Shown piece by piece: positions 1-15,000 of a DNA stretch of 64,000 bases. Source of the DNA: Eremophila alpestris peregrina (Eukaryota > Chordata > Aves > Passeriformes > Alaudidae); assembly GCA_009792885.1 (NCBI GenBank), contig WMCF01000012.1, positions 16,629,492 through 16,693,491 of the forward strand, in the 5' to 3' direction. Below the pieces are notes generated by a model. It did no database searches, was not told the origin of the DNA, and worked only from the letters and a program-made list of their open reading frames with translations. How positions within the stretch are numbered: position 1 is the first letter of the stretch; each line of letters begins with the position of its first letter. The position numbers and the translations under genes are program-made.

Positions 1-2047
1 ATTTCCAAAGCATGCTGGCATGCAGATCAGAAAAAACACCAAGGAAATGGAGCTTATCTGTCCTCCTGGTTTCACAAAGATAAAAATCCCAGACTGCCAG
101 CCTCTGCACAAACCACTGTACTCAATCTGCATGGAGGGAATGAGTGACTTCTGAAACCAGCTGAGAACACCTAACCACTATTTCCTTGACAGAAAAAGAC
201 CTGATGGTTCACACAATGCTACTCATAATTTGAAATTCAATGAGAAAACCACCAAGTGCTAAGACAACCCCTCATGGATACAACATCTGTCCCTGGAGGA
301 GAAGCCTTACCACCTCCCATACCTAAAAAAGCCCTCAAGCTGACAGTGATGACCTTGAGCCAGCTATTCACCTGTCCACCTCACTGCTACCAAGTTCCTT
401 AGGAACAGCATGAAAACCCCACAGACTTTCCATGTCCAAGGCAAACAGCAGTCAATGCCAAGTAGGGCAGGGTGAGGAGAGAAGCAGCTCCTTCCCCTGC
501 ACATTTTCTCTCACTGAGAAGCTGGGTTTGGCTGACCAGGGTATGCTACAGCTATAGACTGGGGAAAGCAATGCTGCAGGAGCAAAGAGAAAGAGATGGA
601 ATAAAATAGAGTATGGGATTTTCAGCCAGAAGCTCAAAACTCTGCTTTTGTTTGTTTTTACTAACACCCACTTCACTTTAGTGTCTAACATTTTGGGGGA
701 AAAAATGAATTTATTAAAGATTCTACACATATGCTGCTTCATTTAAGATTCAGGAGCTAACAGTAGATATCTCAGTCCTTCAGCATAATCACAGAAGACC
801 TGGGCTGACAGTCTTGATATTCTGAAGGTTAATGAAAACAGAATTTCTTTTTAGCCTTTTCAAGTTGTTTTTCTGCTTCATAAAAGTAATATGCATAACC
901 ATGATTTGTTAAGAAAAAATCCCTTCCAGATCACCTTTGGGAACAAATTTAAACCTGTACAAACTCAAACTAAAAACAGAAAGAAGTCCAGGCAGATAGA
1001 AAATGGAAAGTTATCATTCCAAAACCATACAACAACATACAGCAACAATGGAATACATGATACAGACAAGTCAGACTAATCACTCCATGTGTTCTTAAAT
1101 ATCAACAGTGTGTGTCTTGGTTATCACATTATTTTGTATTTATAAGTTTTAGTTTCAAAAAATTAGGTTTCATATAAACCTCCAATTAAGGACTAAGCAA
1201 TGCCAGCAGCCTGGTGCCTTGGAAGCTAAAACATTTTTGTCATTAACACATTTTATAAAGTACATCTAAGTTCCCACTGTTAGCTGAATATAACATATGC
1301 TTGTTCTGTGCCTCAGTTATGCAACTATTCAAGGAGGAACTCCTCCTCCCCACTTCACACTGTCAAGCCTGGATCAGCAGGGACACTGTAAAAAAGCAGA
1401 ATATTCCAAGTTTTTAATGCCATCTAATTTGACTGCCTGTGTGCCATTTTGTTTCATTTCTGTTTACAAGCCTCTGAGATTGGCTGGGACCTACTATCCC
1501 TGTCAGAACATTATCATTGCTGCTGACCACTGCTTATAGTCATGCTGCTGAGCTATTTAATCCTCCTGTTATATCCCATGCTTAGCACAAATGAAAATCA
1601 TCTAAGCAAGTTTATAAAAGCAAACTAAACTCTAGATAGTATATTTGGTTCTAGTAAAGTACCATCTGCAGAATGTTCTGGTCAGTTCTTTTTTCTATGT
1701 TTAGGAAATCTCCTTTTCCCACAGCTAATAACCTCAACACAGTGTGAACAGATCACAGATTCCATAAAAATCTACATTCTTCCAGTGTTCAATGTACTTT
1801 CAAAACTAAACAGGTGGTATTTTAGTGGAATAAGCTCCTAAAAGAGGAAACATACATTCAATAGCTTTTTAGAAGGAAGTCAAGTTCTAAGTAAGCATGA
1901 TGCCAAAGAAGGTTTCATAACAAGTACCACCATTTCCAGCTCAGTTTTGGAACACTTCAGATGAGGGCCAAGGCTTCTGCATAAAAGGAGATAAGAAAGC
2001 ACAAGAGGCAAAGGAGAAAAAAGGATTTGACAGACACAAGGGCAGGT

Positions 2048-2082
2048 ACTGGAGTGTGACACTGGAGTGTGACACTGGAGTG
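2048..2082. repeat. 13-bp tandem repeat, about 2.7 copies
   Basis: ACTGGAGTGTGAC is repeated twice exactly and followed by a partial third copy (ACTGGAGTG). It lies in intron 7. Confidence 0.9.
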
Positions 2083-3516
2083 CTCTCCTTGCTCTCCAGT
2101 TCACCACATTCAGCTTATGCTGAAATTTTTGAGTCTTTTATTTCATTAAATGAAATGGCCCTTCTGGCCACCTTTACTTTGGCTAAACAAAATCAGACTG
2201 AGACTTGAGAATTTAAGCAGGGCTTGGACCACCACCAAATCATCAAGAGCACCCACTAAGTTATTACAAGCTTGCGTAACTCATCAGTAACCACAGTAAA
2301 AAGGCCCAGGCAGAGTGCCACTTAATTTTATCTTCAATGGAAAATTGTAACATTTCTAGCATTGCACTGATGCCTAACATGGCTGTCAAGTCTTACAAAT
2401 TTCCAGGCTACCAAGTCACACAGACTATTTGGCTAAGAGATTTAAAGACAGTTAAAGACAAAACATTTATATTTTCATTTATATAGCCCTTCCTGAGATA
2501 CAATGTTGAACTATAGCCGATCACCTAACATGACATATATGCATAATACCAAAGAGGAATATATTGTTCTACAGCAGCAGAGATTCCTTCTAATTTTTAA
2601 TCTTGGACTTTTAAGCTTCACTGCTGGAGGACACATATTTATGGCTTGTGCATAAAGTTGGGGAACCATTTTGCGATCAGTTTAAAATCTTTAATTTTTA
2701 AAAAGTTTATATTTCACTTTCATTAACAAAATTCAAATTGATTTGCTCCTATTGCTATGATATTAAATCATGACTAATAAAGTTTAAAGTCCTTAAAAAA
2801 ACTGCACTAGAAAAAAAATGCAGCTTTCATGAGGAGCACTAGACAAATTATGAAAGCTAGAGTGTTTAAATGAACATTTGCTTTGTCTTGATCACTGCTT
2901 ATAAAGACACTTGTCAGTACTGGCAGCGTTCAGCATTTCAGTAAGAACTTTACATTTGGGGTTTATTTAAAAGTAAAAGCTTTATTTCCTTGTCACCACC
3001 TTTCAGAATGCAGCCCATACTCTAGAGGAAAACAACTAAAAAACCGTATTTAGAGGGTCAGCAGCAAAATCAAAGCCCTAGAGTTCTCTACATTTCAGCA
3101 GTAAATCAAACTTAGTTACTGTATAATCTCCTAATATAGCCAGTATATTTTTATTTTTAAATTCCATATGCTGAGTACTCTTCCTTAGACATACCCAGTC
3201 CTGAAGTAGCAGCTTTATCCTAAAATTGCAGACAGATATTTTAGGGTAAAATCTTGAATCTGTGTTCCTTTCAGCAGATCTATCATGCCTTCAGCCAGCC
3301 CAGACAGTGAGTACCACAAAGCCACAAGAAAACAAGTATCCCAGAAGGGATTTATCCTAAAGAACGAGAAACAGGAGCTGCCAGTCACCCAGAAGCAGAG
3401 AGGCCAAGGCTCTAGCTTTCCCAGCCCATCAGTAAACTACGACAAAAAAGCTCATACAATGGTTCCCCTTGTATGGACTAAAGCAGTTTTCCCTTGGCCT
3501 AGCCTAAATAACTAAC

Positions 3517-3536
3517 TAAATAAATAAATAAATAAA
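3517..3536. repeat. (TAAA)n microsatellite
   Basis: Five perfect TAAA units in intron 7. Confidence 0.9.
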
Positions 3537-4755
3537 GCCATTCATGTGTGCTGTTCTGAATTACACTGAACAGACTTTTGAGTTGCAACTGCAGTGTAGC
3601 CAGAAGTTCTACTCTTACTAGAGCACAGCTATACAATGACTCTTGAGAAGGGAGAAATAATCACTGACTTCTCCCTTATCCTCAACCTTACCCTGGTGTG
3701 GACTAGAGATGCTGTAGGTGGCTGCTGACCTCTGTTGTTTAAGTGCAGAATCAGGCTGGTAACCAGAAAAAAAACAGCAAGAATATTGATGTGTAGCACA
3801 CAACTTTGCAACAAGGAGGGCAGTGTCACCTCCCAGCATTCTCAAGACAACTATGCTGCCTGACCCTCCACTACCACACATCATGCACCTCTATGAACAA
3901 TTAGGAGCAGCATGTTCTGGCCTGTTTAAGTGTTTTGATGCTGCCTGGTCTTGAGAGACTGGTAGAACAGATCACTTTTTAAATATACTATTAGCAAAGA
4001 AGAAAAGAAGCAAATTCTCTGCCATTTGCTGCCACAGGGTCGGTTCACCCCACAGCAGGGCCAGATACTCCCAACCCAGTGGCACATTACTGGCAGCAGA
4101 AAATTATACATCTACAGTACAGCACAAATACAAAATCAGTGTTTGGAGGCTTGCTGCGGAGTAAGGGGCAGGCAAGGCAATCATCTGGCTGTAAAGCAGA
4201 AAAAACTCCTTGTCAGTGCCATGGAAAGCATCACCATCTCAGCATTAGATTCAGTCTGTTCAGGGGAATGAACAAGCCTTCCCAATGTACCAGTGGAATT
4301 TGAGCACCCAAAAATAAAACCAGTGAGCATCTGGAATGAAACCTCTCAAAGTCAGCCTTTTTGGTACCTTTGAAATAGCAGTGCATGCGTAGGTATTAGA
4401 AGAATTTTGCAAAACCAGATTCCTTCAAATATCCGTGGCAAAGAAGGGTCACCACAACAAATTGATGTGGAATCAAATTACATCCATTCCTATAATGTGT
4501 ATAAAATATTTTGCCAGATTTTAAGTAGATAAAAAGCTCCATATGTATCTAAAACAACTGCAGCATTTTTTTTCCTGCATGCATGTGCACACACACATTC
4601 CAAAGAGCATTAAGAGATGTGATCTTGGTTTTTTCTCTGGCATCTTATGGCAGACCAAGCACAGGATGGCTTCAGTTCTTTCTACCAGTGAAACAGTATA
4701 TGAGAAGCTGTTGCTTCTTCTGTTGCCACTACCAACCTACATTCAGAGCCAAACA

Positions 4756-4989
4756 AAAAATTTATCTTCTTCTGATAAAAAAATCACAACAAAACCTACA
4801 GAAAAACACACACACAGAAAGAAACCCCCACACACACACAATACCCCCACAAAAAAAAGGGCAAAAACAAAAAAACAAACATAAAAAAAATCCAAACCAC
4901 AAAACCAAAGCAAAACAAACAAACGAACAAACAAAAAACCCAAACCAACCAACCAAAACAAAAAGCAAACAAGCAAACAAAAAAAGAAG
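4756..4989. repeat. A-rich CAAA/CA low-complexity tract
   Basis: A long A-rich stretch with ACAC, CAAA and CCAACCAACC motifs. It creates spurious long open frames on the minus strand rich in Phe, Cys, Leu and Val. No poly-A retrotransposon body is evident beside it. Confidence 0.9.
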
Positions 4990-7748
4990 TCGACACCCAC
5001 CACAGTCCTGGTAACCAGGGATTTCACAGAGCAAAGGACTAAAGGAAAAGGAACAAAAACACTGAAGCAGAAAAGGGACAGTAAAGCATTCTCAGAAAGA
5101 TTATCAGTGCTAAGAGGACAGACATAACTGGTTGATTCACTGGCACTGGGGTTATCTTTCCTGAGAATCATACAGAACAAACCTGCTCTCTTCCAGATTT
5201 GCAAACTACCCGACAAATGGTGTAGGGCAGTATTTACAGCAGCTGATATTAACCAAGTCTGCCAAATTGATTCTGCAAAGATGCACAGTATCTTTCTCAT
5301 CCCAATTTGTACTGTAACTGATCCAAGTTGGAGCTGTGTTTAAAATACTCACAGTATTGTGGATTATAATGGACTTATATGTGTCCAGAAATTATCTTGA
5401 GCATACAAGGAAAACATGTCTGTAACTCCCCACAATAAATAACTTAGAGCTTATTGACTCAATGCCAAAGTAATCAAATAATATGTTTTCAATCTGCATA
5501 ATTTAAAGTAAATTTTCAGACAACAAAACCTTGCTTTCATTTCAATTTACATTTAATTTCAGGCTGTGGGTAAAAGCCAATATGGAGATGCTGCAGTTTT
5601 CTAACAATGACATATCAAAACATTAATAATTATGACTACATTTAATAGAAAAGCAAACAGAACTGGATCCATGGACACTCTAGTGCTTTGCTCATTGCCT
5701 GGGATCACTGAATGTTAAATCAATCAGTGATCTTTCTGGGGCAGGAGGAATATACAGGGAAGCACAGCAGCTGGGAGTTAAAAATGAAACGGTTAAGTAT
5801 AATGAAGAAAAGAAGCAGGAAGTGCCAAAATCAGCAGGGCTTAGAAAAGACTGTACGTGTAACAGAACCACCTGCCTCATTTCAGAATAGGTAGGAAGCC
5901 CAAATCCCACATTACCTCAGAAATTATGGGTCAGAGTCTTCCAAGAACAAAACAGCATTTGAGACTGTGAAAGGGGGCTGAAAGCTCAATAATCTCTGGA
6001 AAAATTAGAGCTCCCAGTGTGGGCTGAGATTTTCCATGGCACCACGCCAAGGCAGCAGCCTCTACATGCCCAGGGACAGAAATCCACCCTCAGATCAGAG
6101 GCTGGCTTTCAGACAGGGCCACCTCTCCTCTCTCATATCCTGCTCCATCCTTTGCCCCCTCTCTACTCAGGGGAGATAAAAGAACTGCATCCCTGCAGGA
6201 AGTGGGAAACCACAACAAGAAAAGCTGGTTTGGAAAAGGTCAAAAGATGTGTGGAAAGTACACATGCAGAAGAGGGTAGAAGTATAATCTAATTTTAACA
6301 TGCAAGGACATGTATTTTCCTCATTAATGAACTTGATCCTGCCTGCTGCACTAGGATTGTCTCTAGCTGGAATAAGGATGTCAAAATGGTCTTCTGAGAG
6401 CTGCCAGAGTGGCTAAGCAGGACACCAGTGGAACGTGCAGTTATGTACAATTATTTTTTTAAGTGCAAGCTATATGAAATGTTTTACAGAATTTTTGCTC
6501 TATAGTGCATCAGGTTTTAAGATAATTTTGTATTTTTGAAGGATTGGGAAAACATTCTCGTGGAGCAAAACCTACTCACACCACGCATGTTTTTTCCCTC
6601 CTTCTAAATAAATACTTAGTCTGCTATCCAGCAGACTGTGTCCTATTCCCAACAGTGACCATACCTCATCTGGCACATCTAGATGATGAAAAATGATGTG
6701 ATGTAAAATAGGATGAGTCTTAGAAGTGTTCTTGAGGATATTTTTATTATATCTAAAAATACACCTATCAATTATTTACCCACATGATAAGTAGGAACAC
6801 TCCATATTGAACACATTTTAGTGTGGTGAAGGACACCCACCCTGCTCCTGTGTAAAAAGGGTTGAGCTCCTGTGTCACATGCAAAGGTCAGGTCAGCTTT
6901 CAATAGAGATACAATCTGTGCATGGTCTGTGTTAAACTCTTGTGTCTCAAAGGACTGTGCTGTACTGAGGCAAGCTGGCAATTCTTATGCACAAGTTGAT
7001 GCAGGCAGAGTTCATTTTTCAAAAGTACCTCTATATTAAACACCTATTTTGTATTTTCTCCATGTGAATAGATATTCATAGACATCAGATACTTGCAGGC
7101 AGTAAACAAGCCAAAGCACATGCATTGCCATCAGCTTTATTGAAAATTCTTAAATACATTAACAACAGACTGCTACGAAATGTTTAACATCCATGCTAAT
7201 GAGTGTTTAAATCCCATGAATGATTATATTAATTCTTATGTGACATTAATTGTTCAAACCACAGGGCCTTCAACTGAATATTGCAAAAGGTCACTCTCCA
7301 GCAAGATGCAGGCTGTTAACAGGCAGCACAGCAAGGGGGGCTGTAGTGCTGCTCCTCATTGTGTCTGTCTGCAAGAGCCCAGTTGGTTCTCCAGGGGAGA
7401 AACCAGCTACAGGGGGATGTAAAAGCACCCTGCTGTGGGAACAGGTGCAGCTACTTTCCCCACACAGAAGCATTGCCTCTAATTTACCCACACATCTCAA
7501 TACTTAGGAGATTCAATCAAACCAGCCTCCCTCAAACAAAAGCAAAGCCCAGGGCACAGAGCCAGGAAAATAATTTCAGCAAATAACACGTTCATTTCTT
7601 GGACACTTCATACAGCAGACAGTTTTTCTCTGACTTTTTGACATTACGGGGTCTGCATACTATGTTTGTATGATTTAATTAAATATTAGTTTCTCCCAAA
7701 ATGTTTCTTATTTATAGGCTTAACAAATCAATTGTACCCTTCTGACCA

Positions 7749-7900
7749 TTTAAAAAACCAAGCAAAACACACAAAAACAAAACAACAGCAGAACAACAAC
7801 AGCAACAACAAAAACAAAGAGCAAAAAAACCAAACCAAAAAACAACAAAAACAAAACAGAAAAAAACCCAAAAAGAACCCCAAAACCAACAAACAAAAAA
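7749..7900. repeat. A-rich CAAAA/CAACA low-complexity tract
   Basis: A second tract like the one near 4.8 kb, built of CAAAAC and CAACAA units on the plus strand. It is followed by a short T run and an AAAAAGGGG stretch at about 7921-7950. Confidence 0.9.
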
Positions 7901-9019
7901 CCCCTGCTTTATTCTTTACATACTTTTTTTTCTTCACCCCCAAAAAGGGGGGACACATTCAGTGTTACCTGGAATGAACTAGAATGAAAGTATTACTGAA
8001 ATACTTTGACACAGAGCTGTACATGTTCCAGCTACACAGCACAATCAAATTTCCTAGACAATTGGTTAATGTCTAGAGTTGGTTGAAGATACTTTTAAGA
8101 TAACATAACAATAGTACACAGAGAAATTAATTCTACTCAGACAAGCTGAACAGTAACTACCATTTCCTAATGTTATCAGTTTTGAGGAGATCCTATAATC
8201 AGCCTAATGGATAAACAGCCTGCAATGTGTAATATGCACATCTTAAAAGATCTGAAGTAGAGGATAAAAGATTTGTTTAAATTATGAGACTTGAATTTTA
8301 TTAATGTTGCTGCCAAAAGTAGATAACACATTCACAAGAGACATCACTGAGCTTTCATCTATTGTATGTTAAAAGCAGTGTTTCAGAAATCTAATTTTGC
8401 AGATCATCAGATACAGTAAGTGCTATGTTATTTTCCATCCATGTTTTCAGAAGCATAAAAAATGCAAGACAAGATAAGCAGAAATTAGTAAAAATATTTT
8501 TTCCATCCATCAACGCAGCATTGAAAAGTAATATTGAACAAATTAGACATCAAGTACACAAACCTCTGGTGCATTCTAAAAAGCTACCAGTAGTACTTGC
8601 CTCCATTTATTTTCTCCCTCTTAAAATTTCATTAAACAGTAATAAAAATTGTATTTAACACAGGAAATTTTAGCAGAACATAGCCTAATATAGTCACATG
8701 AAAAGAACCACAGCATTTTCTTACTGGTATAAATATTACAAGGGCCTGACAATCTTGATGACTTTGAACACGTTTTCTGTCCCTGCTGTACTCAAGGACA
8801 ACAGCAAGTGCAAGACTCAAAGCCTGATTTCACTTCCTGGCATCAGAAGCTGCAGAGCAATATTTTGAGGATCACAGCTTTTCATTACTGCATAGAAATT
8901 TAACTACTGCTAATAAGAAAATGTTGTTCAGATGTACCATCACTTGACATCTAACCACAAAAGGAAATCAAGCACATTGAAAGAGGAAAAAATATTGAGA
9001 AGAAATAAGTCTGACTTAC

Positions 9020-9077
9020 AACACTGGGAGGCAGCACTGGGCAACGGTTTCTTCTGGACTTCCTCCTGAAAGGAATA
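9020..9077 (-). CDS. UNC13B: UNC13B coding exon 7
   Basis: This 58-nt exon encodes residues 156-174, YSFQEEVQKKPLPSAASQC, and leaves with the first base (T) of codon 175. The acceptor is TTCCTTTAG|TATTCC after a long pyrimidine tract, and the donor is TGTT|GTAAGT. The KKPLPSAA stretch corresponds to the KPLP linker after C2A. The next exon, expected to begin the DPDSAVDD acidic segment, was not found in bases 1-9019. Confidence 0.92.
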
Positions 9078-12000
9078 CTAAAGGAAGGAAAAAAAATAGG
9101 AAGGAATATAGACAGATAAGAAAGCAAATGGTAACTTTATGATAGCATGCCACATATAAGAGAAAATATCCCTGGTATTACCAAAGTACAATATCTGTAA
9201 CATAATACCTGTAATATGTTCTCTATTATATTTGTATTTAAACACACTCCCAGAAGTGTCCTCTTTTTTCATGCCAAAATGACATTACAAAGTGCACTTC
9301 TGTTTAAGGTGAAATCTGCTTTAGAACAAGCACAGGCCCTATTACCAATTTTAAGACCTCCAATTAGACACTGAAAAGAGCTGATTCTCCACACCACAAT
9401 GTCAGTCTGACAGGGAGCTCCAAACTGGGAATAAGCCTGTTTACATTTAGACAAAACTCCAGCACACCTTCAACAGTTCAAAACTCATGTGGGCTCACAG
9501 CAGCTCTGGAGTAGGAGATGGCAGCAGTAAGGTAATTAATGTGCCTGGCAAGACAAAAACACAATGTTTGCCCAGCCAATACTTGCAGTCTCTCCTGTGA
9601 TCCACTTTACATCCAAATTGAAGAATTTTTCATCTCATTTAATACTAAATTAGAGAACAAAGAGGTATTTAAATTAGCCAGCTTTGACTTTTTTACAAAG
9701 CTGTTTGTTACAGCATCAAAGCATTCCCTAGGGGAATGCCAGTGGTTTTATTTTGTTATTCTCTTCTATCTTGTATTACATAGAGATACAAGAAAATTAG
9801 GACAATTGACCAAAATAATGAGAACAGTCTTTGCTAGGAAAAAAAGATCTGACAACAAAGGAAGTGGCAAACTTAGCAAGCTGGTGATGCAGCCTGTGCA
9901 AAACACAGCCACCAGACAGGCTTTCCTTGGATTTGGTAGGGATTAATGACCCGTTCTGTGCATGGAAGGTGACAACCCGCAGGCTTCCGCTGCGGTTATC
10001 TTCCAATCTGTGCTATTTAAAATGCACAAGGGATCCTGAAAGGTGGTTAGTCTTATCATCAGCAAACTGCCAACCCACTGAGTTAATCAGGACTGTGAAA
10101 ACAAGAACTGCCGGATCTCACAGCACTGACTGGTTGACAAAGTGGTGAAAGGAAGTCTGCTGATGAGCAATCTCAGCAGCACAGGACAGCAGTGGGTTCT
10201 GAATTATTATCCTCAGAGATCCCAGAATGTCAGCAGTTTGTTCTTTTTAAGGCATCAGCCCTACGGCTATCAGGAGTCCCAAAATGAAAACGGCATATCA
10301 AATGTTTGTAGGAAGAGAGGCTGGAAAGCATTGCTATGACACCATATGAACTCCAAATGAACCTGCTTCTTCAATACTCCTGTGCAGCTTTACTCTGTTC
10401 ATTCATCATCTCAGAGACAGCTGAACTTGAAACAAAGAGGACAAAGGCACAACCTTGTCTTGTGCTAAAACACTGTGCAGGCCAGGATTCTGCAGCCCAA
10501 AAGGTGAGGTCTGCAAAGCTGAGAGGCAGGGACTGAACGCATGAGGTTAAGTCATTTAATTTCTCCAAACAAATCTGCCTCTAGCTGGTTTCTCAAACAC
10601 TGTGTTTGTTTGCTCAGAGCAATTAAGGATTTCTTCAGGCAACGCACAATTAAGGTGCTGAATTCCTTTGTGAAAACATAACTGACCTGGGTGCATTTAA
10701 AGGGCAACTGGCATCCACAAAAGAGAAATCCACTGCATGCTGTTCAACACAAGGGTACTGCCTCTGACTCTGGAAGTTCCTGAGCTACACGTCACTGCCA
10801 ATCAGGGGAATATGCACTGAAGGTTTCATCCCCGTTCTGGGTGGCTGGCAAATGTGGAGAACTTCAGGAGAACCACCTGAGATCAGGCCCTGCACAGGTT
10901 TTTTTCTCCCTGGTCACAGGGAACATCCATAATAAATCTGAGATCATTAGGTCACAAATACGAAGATATTACTTTGTTAACTACAGTTAGCAAGCAGATG
11001 CATGGCACTGCAGGGAAAGGGGAGAGTCAGAGAGCTAAGGATATCCTTCAGCAAGTACCAGCTCAGTGAAGCACTAGAGGGCACCTGTGCCTCGCTGAAG
11101 TACCAGTACTGCTGCTCCAGCCCATGGAGTGTGGAGGCACCACAGCAGCATCACAGGACGACTCACAGACTGAGCTTTTCGTCAATTCTTAGAGACTCTC
11201 ACACTTCTAGAAAGGAAGGGGAGGCTGCCCTAAATTCTTTAAGTTTTTATCCTCCCAAATACTGGTCTTTCCTCAGTCAAAAATAAAATCTATCTTTTCC
11301 TTCATCTGCACAGTAGATTGAATCACTCATATAATGAACAGCAAAAGAATAGATGAAGGATCTGAGAACAAAAATCTCCGTAAGTCATTGCACTGGGTGA
11401 GTATTTTGCAAGTTATCTTGCTATGGAAACTCTTGCTATGGATAGAGACCTGTCAAAGAGGTTTCACCAGCACCATGTTCTTACTCAATGACGTTCACAT
11501 CAACACATGAGTACTGGCGTTTTCTAAATACTTCACTTCTGGTACAGACATTACCATGTTAAATCTTATTCTGCAAACAGTATGAACTGCAAACAAAATT
11601 TTAGTCATGCAATAGTCTCTCTCAGAAATAAAAAAAGTAACCTCTATTTTATAGCTGCTTAGCCAAGTACTCACTACAGTCAGGAAACCGAAGCCATAGC
11701 TACCACGTATTCTAATACAAGATTCATATAAACTGAGCCATTAACAAATGCATAAGGACAAAAGCCAACACCTCCAACAGTCCTCTGTTCAAATAAAGAT
11801 TCAGTATCTTGTTTTATCTTCTTCAAAGAAACAGTCAACTGCAAAAAAAAGTCTTGATTTCACAAGAAGAACCTACCACAGCCTGTCAAAAATGGTTTCA
11901 CTCACTGGTCAGGTAAAGCACAGTGCTGCCTTTCCTTTGAACATATTCACATCAACAAAACATTATTCAAGCACTTTCAGCATGCAGATAAATATTCCAC

Positions 12001-15000
12001 TCCTTAACAATAAACAGTACACTTGAGAAAAGAGTTCTGTAAGCAGTTCATGGAAGACTTGTAAATTATCAACATTTAGTAGTTCCCCTAATCACAGGGA
12101 TCTAATACAAAGAATAACAACTAGTTATAAGACATTCAGGGCTACATTATTCTTTCCATTTAGATATTTACCTCATCATCTCCCAGTGAATTTATCTGTT
12201 CTAATTTTCTGGTCCAGTATCTGGCCTCTTCTTCAGGGATATCTAAGTCAAAAGAGTAAGTCACATGACCTTATTAACCAGGCAACTTTGCATTCATTAC
12301 TATTAGTATTAAAGATCACACACAGAAAACCCACACATGATTTTGAAGACATAGGACTGTCTTGCGTTAGCACTCAGATGGAAAATAAACATTGTAAATA
12401 GTAGGACAGTTCAAGGGCTTACAGTGTTTTCTTGTTTAAAGCTGATTAACCAAATGCACACTTACACAAAGGTAGGAAAGAGAAAGACAGACTCTTTCAC
12501 ATTTAATTCAAGTATTAGTTTGATGAAGAGCCATTTCACAACAGTATTTTAATACACTTGCTTATGTTTGATAACACATAACAAGAGCCTCTTCTGGAGG
12601 CTTTTTATAACCCAAGCAGAACAAGGGCTGCCTTTGAACAGTGCACCTTATGCACACCAATAGCACATCTCCTGGTGTAACACAAACTAGGTACCAAAAA
12701 ATAAATGGTCTCTTATTTCTTTGCCAGCAATAAGCCAAATATTTCGAGGGAATAAACAGTGTTACAGGCAGTCATATTCACATGAAAGCACATTCTTACT
12801 TTTACGCCACACTGCAGCTTCATTGTGAAATGAATCACAACCTTTTTATCGTCTAGAAGAGCTACCAAGCTGTCCACAAATACCAAGCATTATCCCTTTT
12901 ATTGTGGTAACTATTTTCTATTTCACACTTTGAAGTAATATAGTGTCCTAATGGAACACTGACTTCTGCCACTCAAAGTTTCGCCTTTCAAAGGGCATGG
13001 GAGATGCAGATAATCTGCTGTGAAAAGCTTAACACAAAATTATTTAGGGATGGAGTGGTGTGAAAACACTGGAAAAGGAAAAAGAAAAAAAAGGGGTTTT
13101 ATTTGTTTTGTTTGGGTTGTTTTTTCTAGCCACTCAACATCCCTGAATGTAGCAACTTCTGAAATCTGGCTATTTATGGACTGAAACTGCAGAAACTTCA
13201 AAGCTCACAGAGGAAGGAAATGGGGGGAATGCTCCTGGTAAAAACACTACCAGCCCTGCAAGCTGACAGGAAGATAGTGCCATACCAGTTCAGCTGGTTT
13301 TCCCATCTTCTGTAACTCTTTGCACTTTCAGGTGGCCTCAGAAGGAGCCAAGAAGTCTGTTTCCCTGCAATGAACGGTACTCCATGGACACCACCACAGT
13401 GATATACTAAGTTATGCATTGGCAAGAATGGGAAAAGCAGGACAGGGTGGCCTCCTGATGAAAAAGTGATTTTAAAAGTTACATCATCACACTTACAGAC
13501 ACACTCTAACTCCTCACAGAAAAAAAAGAACCAGATTTATTGGCAGGTGAGCATTCAACTGGAACCCACAATGCTTTCAGAAAGGACCAAGAACTGCTGT
13601 CTTCTTGTATATTTTAGAAAATATCTGTTCTACATGTGTCCTCTCTCAGCCACACAAACCATCATCTTATGAAGGCAAAAAGCCCAAAACTTGCAGATAG
13701 CAGAACGCAAATCACTGGTAACAGGTACATGCCAGATTTAGCGGACTTTCACATTTCATAAGTAGATACTTCCTTGGACTAAGAACTCATGTCCACAGAC
13801 CACTGAATTTTATGCAACTAGCCTCACCCACACAAGATGTTAAAATACTCCCCACTTGAAGAAGTTTTATGGAACCTTAGTATCTGACTCCAAAAAACCT
13901 GCACTTAGTAGGAAAAAAGACAACCCATTTCTCCTTGCTTGGAGGGAGACCAAGTAACTTATTTTAACAAAAAGACACAAAGCCAGCTGCTCTTTCTGGT
14001 GTACAAAGCCTTACTTTGTTGTTAAAGCCTATCAGAAAACAAAGTAAGAGGAACATGAGAGACTCTTCCACAATGACAAGAGGGGTAGAAACACATACAT
14101 GTTTCTGATCATCAGGGCTGTGGATCACAGCTGCACAGATTTATTACACAGTCTTCAAAAATTAGGGCTGGCATTCGAAGCAAATCTGGATAGAACTGAT
14201 CTAGAAAGAAGGCATCAGTGAACTGAATGGCTATCAACATACAACCTGATGAGATTTAGGAGGACAAACTCCAACAACGAAACAATCCAAAAATTACAGC
14301 AAAACCCATGGAATTGTCTTGGAAAGACAATTCTCTAAGAGGTGAAGAAAAACTCATGAATGAGGACTAAAAATCAGAGCCCAACTCAAATGTGGAGCCT
14401 GAAATCAAGACTACAGAGACTGAGGAGGGGTGAAGCAATGAGTACCATTAGCACTGCAGAAACTGAGGATGTCTCAGAGTAGGCTTCAATGCTTTCCCAT
14501 ATACCATGGTGTAGTGGCATGCCCAGGCATCAAGGAGCAACACTTGGACTTAATGTTCCTATCTTACAGCCCAGATGTCCATTTCATAAACAGAGCTGAT
14601 AGATTTTTTTACTGCAGGATTGCTGCCTCTATTGAAACAGCTTCTTACACAAGTCAGAGATAAAAATCAGCTACTGTCCAGGTAATAGCTGTAAGGACAT
14701 CTTCCTGATCTTAGAGAAATTCCTGTCATCAATACTAACATCAGTAAAATTATTGTACAGCAAACTTTAAACATGAAGCAACTGGCCTATGATCAAGTGA
14801 GTCAAGTTACCTACTCAAATGAAATCCTAATGAGATACGATTTTTGACTTCTTAAGGAAACTTCTGTTGTGTTTTGCCTCAGTCAGCAGTTCTGCTGAAG
14901 CTACTTCCCTATAATATTCAGTGTGGAAATCCCTAGCAGAAATCAGAGACTGCTTGCAAGGCGACACCCACTGGCCAGCTCCTGCATCACTGCGCAGCTT

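Larger units (their letters stand above)
1..9019 (-). other. UNC13B: UNC13B intron 7 (left end outside the window)
   Basis: I read both strands for the next UNC13B exons and saw none. The stretch is AT-rich with no coding bias. It holds two long A-rich tracts on the plus strand (about 4756-4989 and 7749-7900), a short (TAAA)n run at 3517-3536 and a 13-bp tandem repeat at 2048-2082. No transposon family could be named with confidence. Confidence 0.8.

Noticed and set aside
4743..5300. 185-residue minus-strand open frame
   Set aside because: Most of it comes from the A-rich low-complexity tract, giving a Phe/Cys/Leu/Val string with no domain. No splice or promoter support.
1..9019. Search for UNC13B exon 8 (acidic DPDSAVDD segment)
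   Set aside because: No matching peptide on the minus strand. The exon must lie beyond the left edge.
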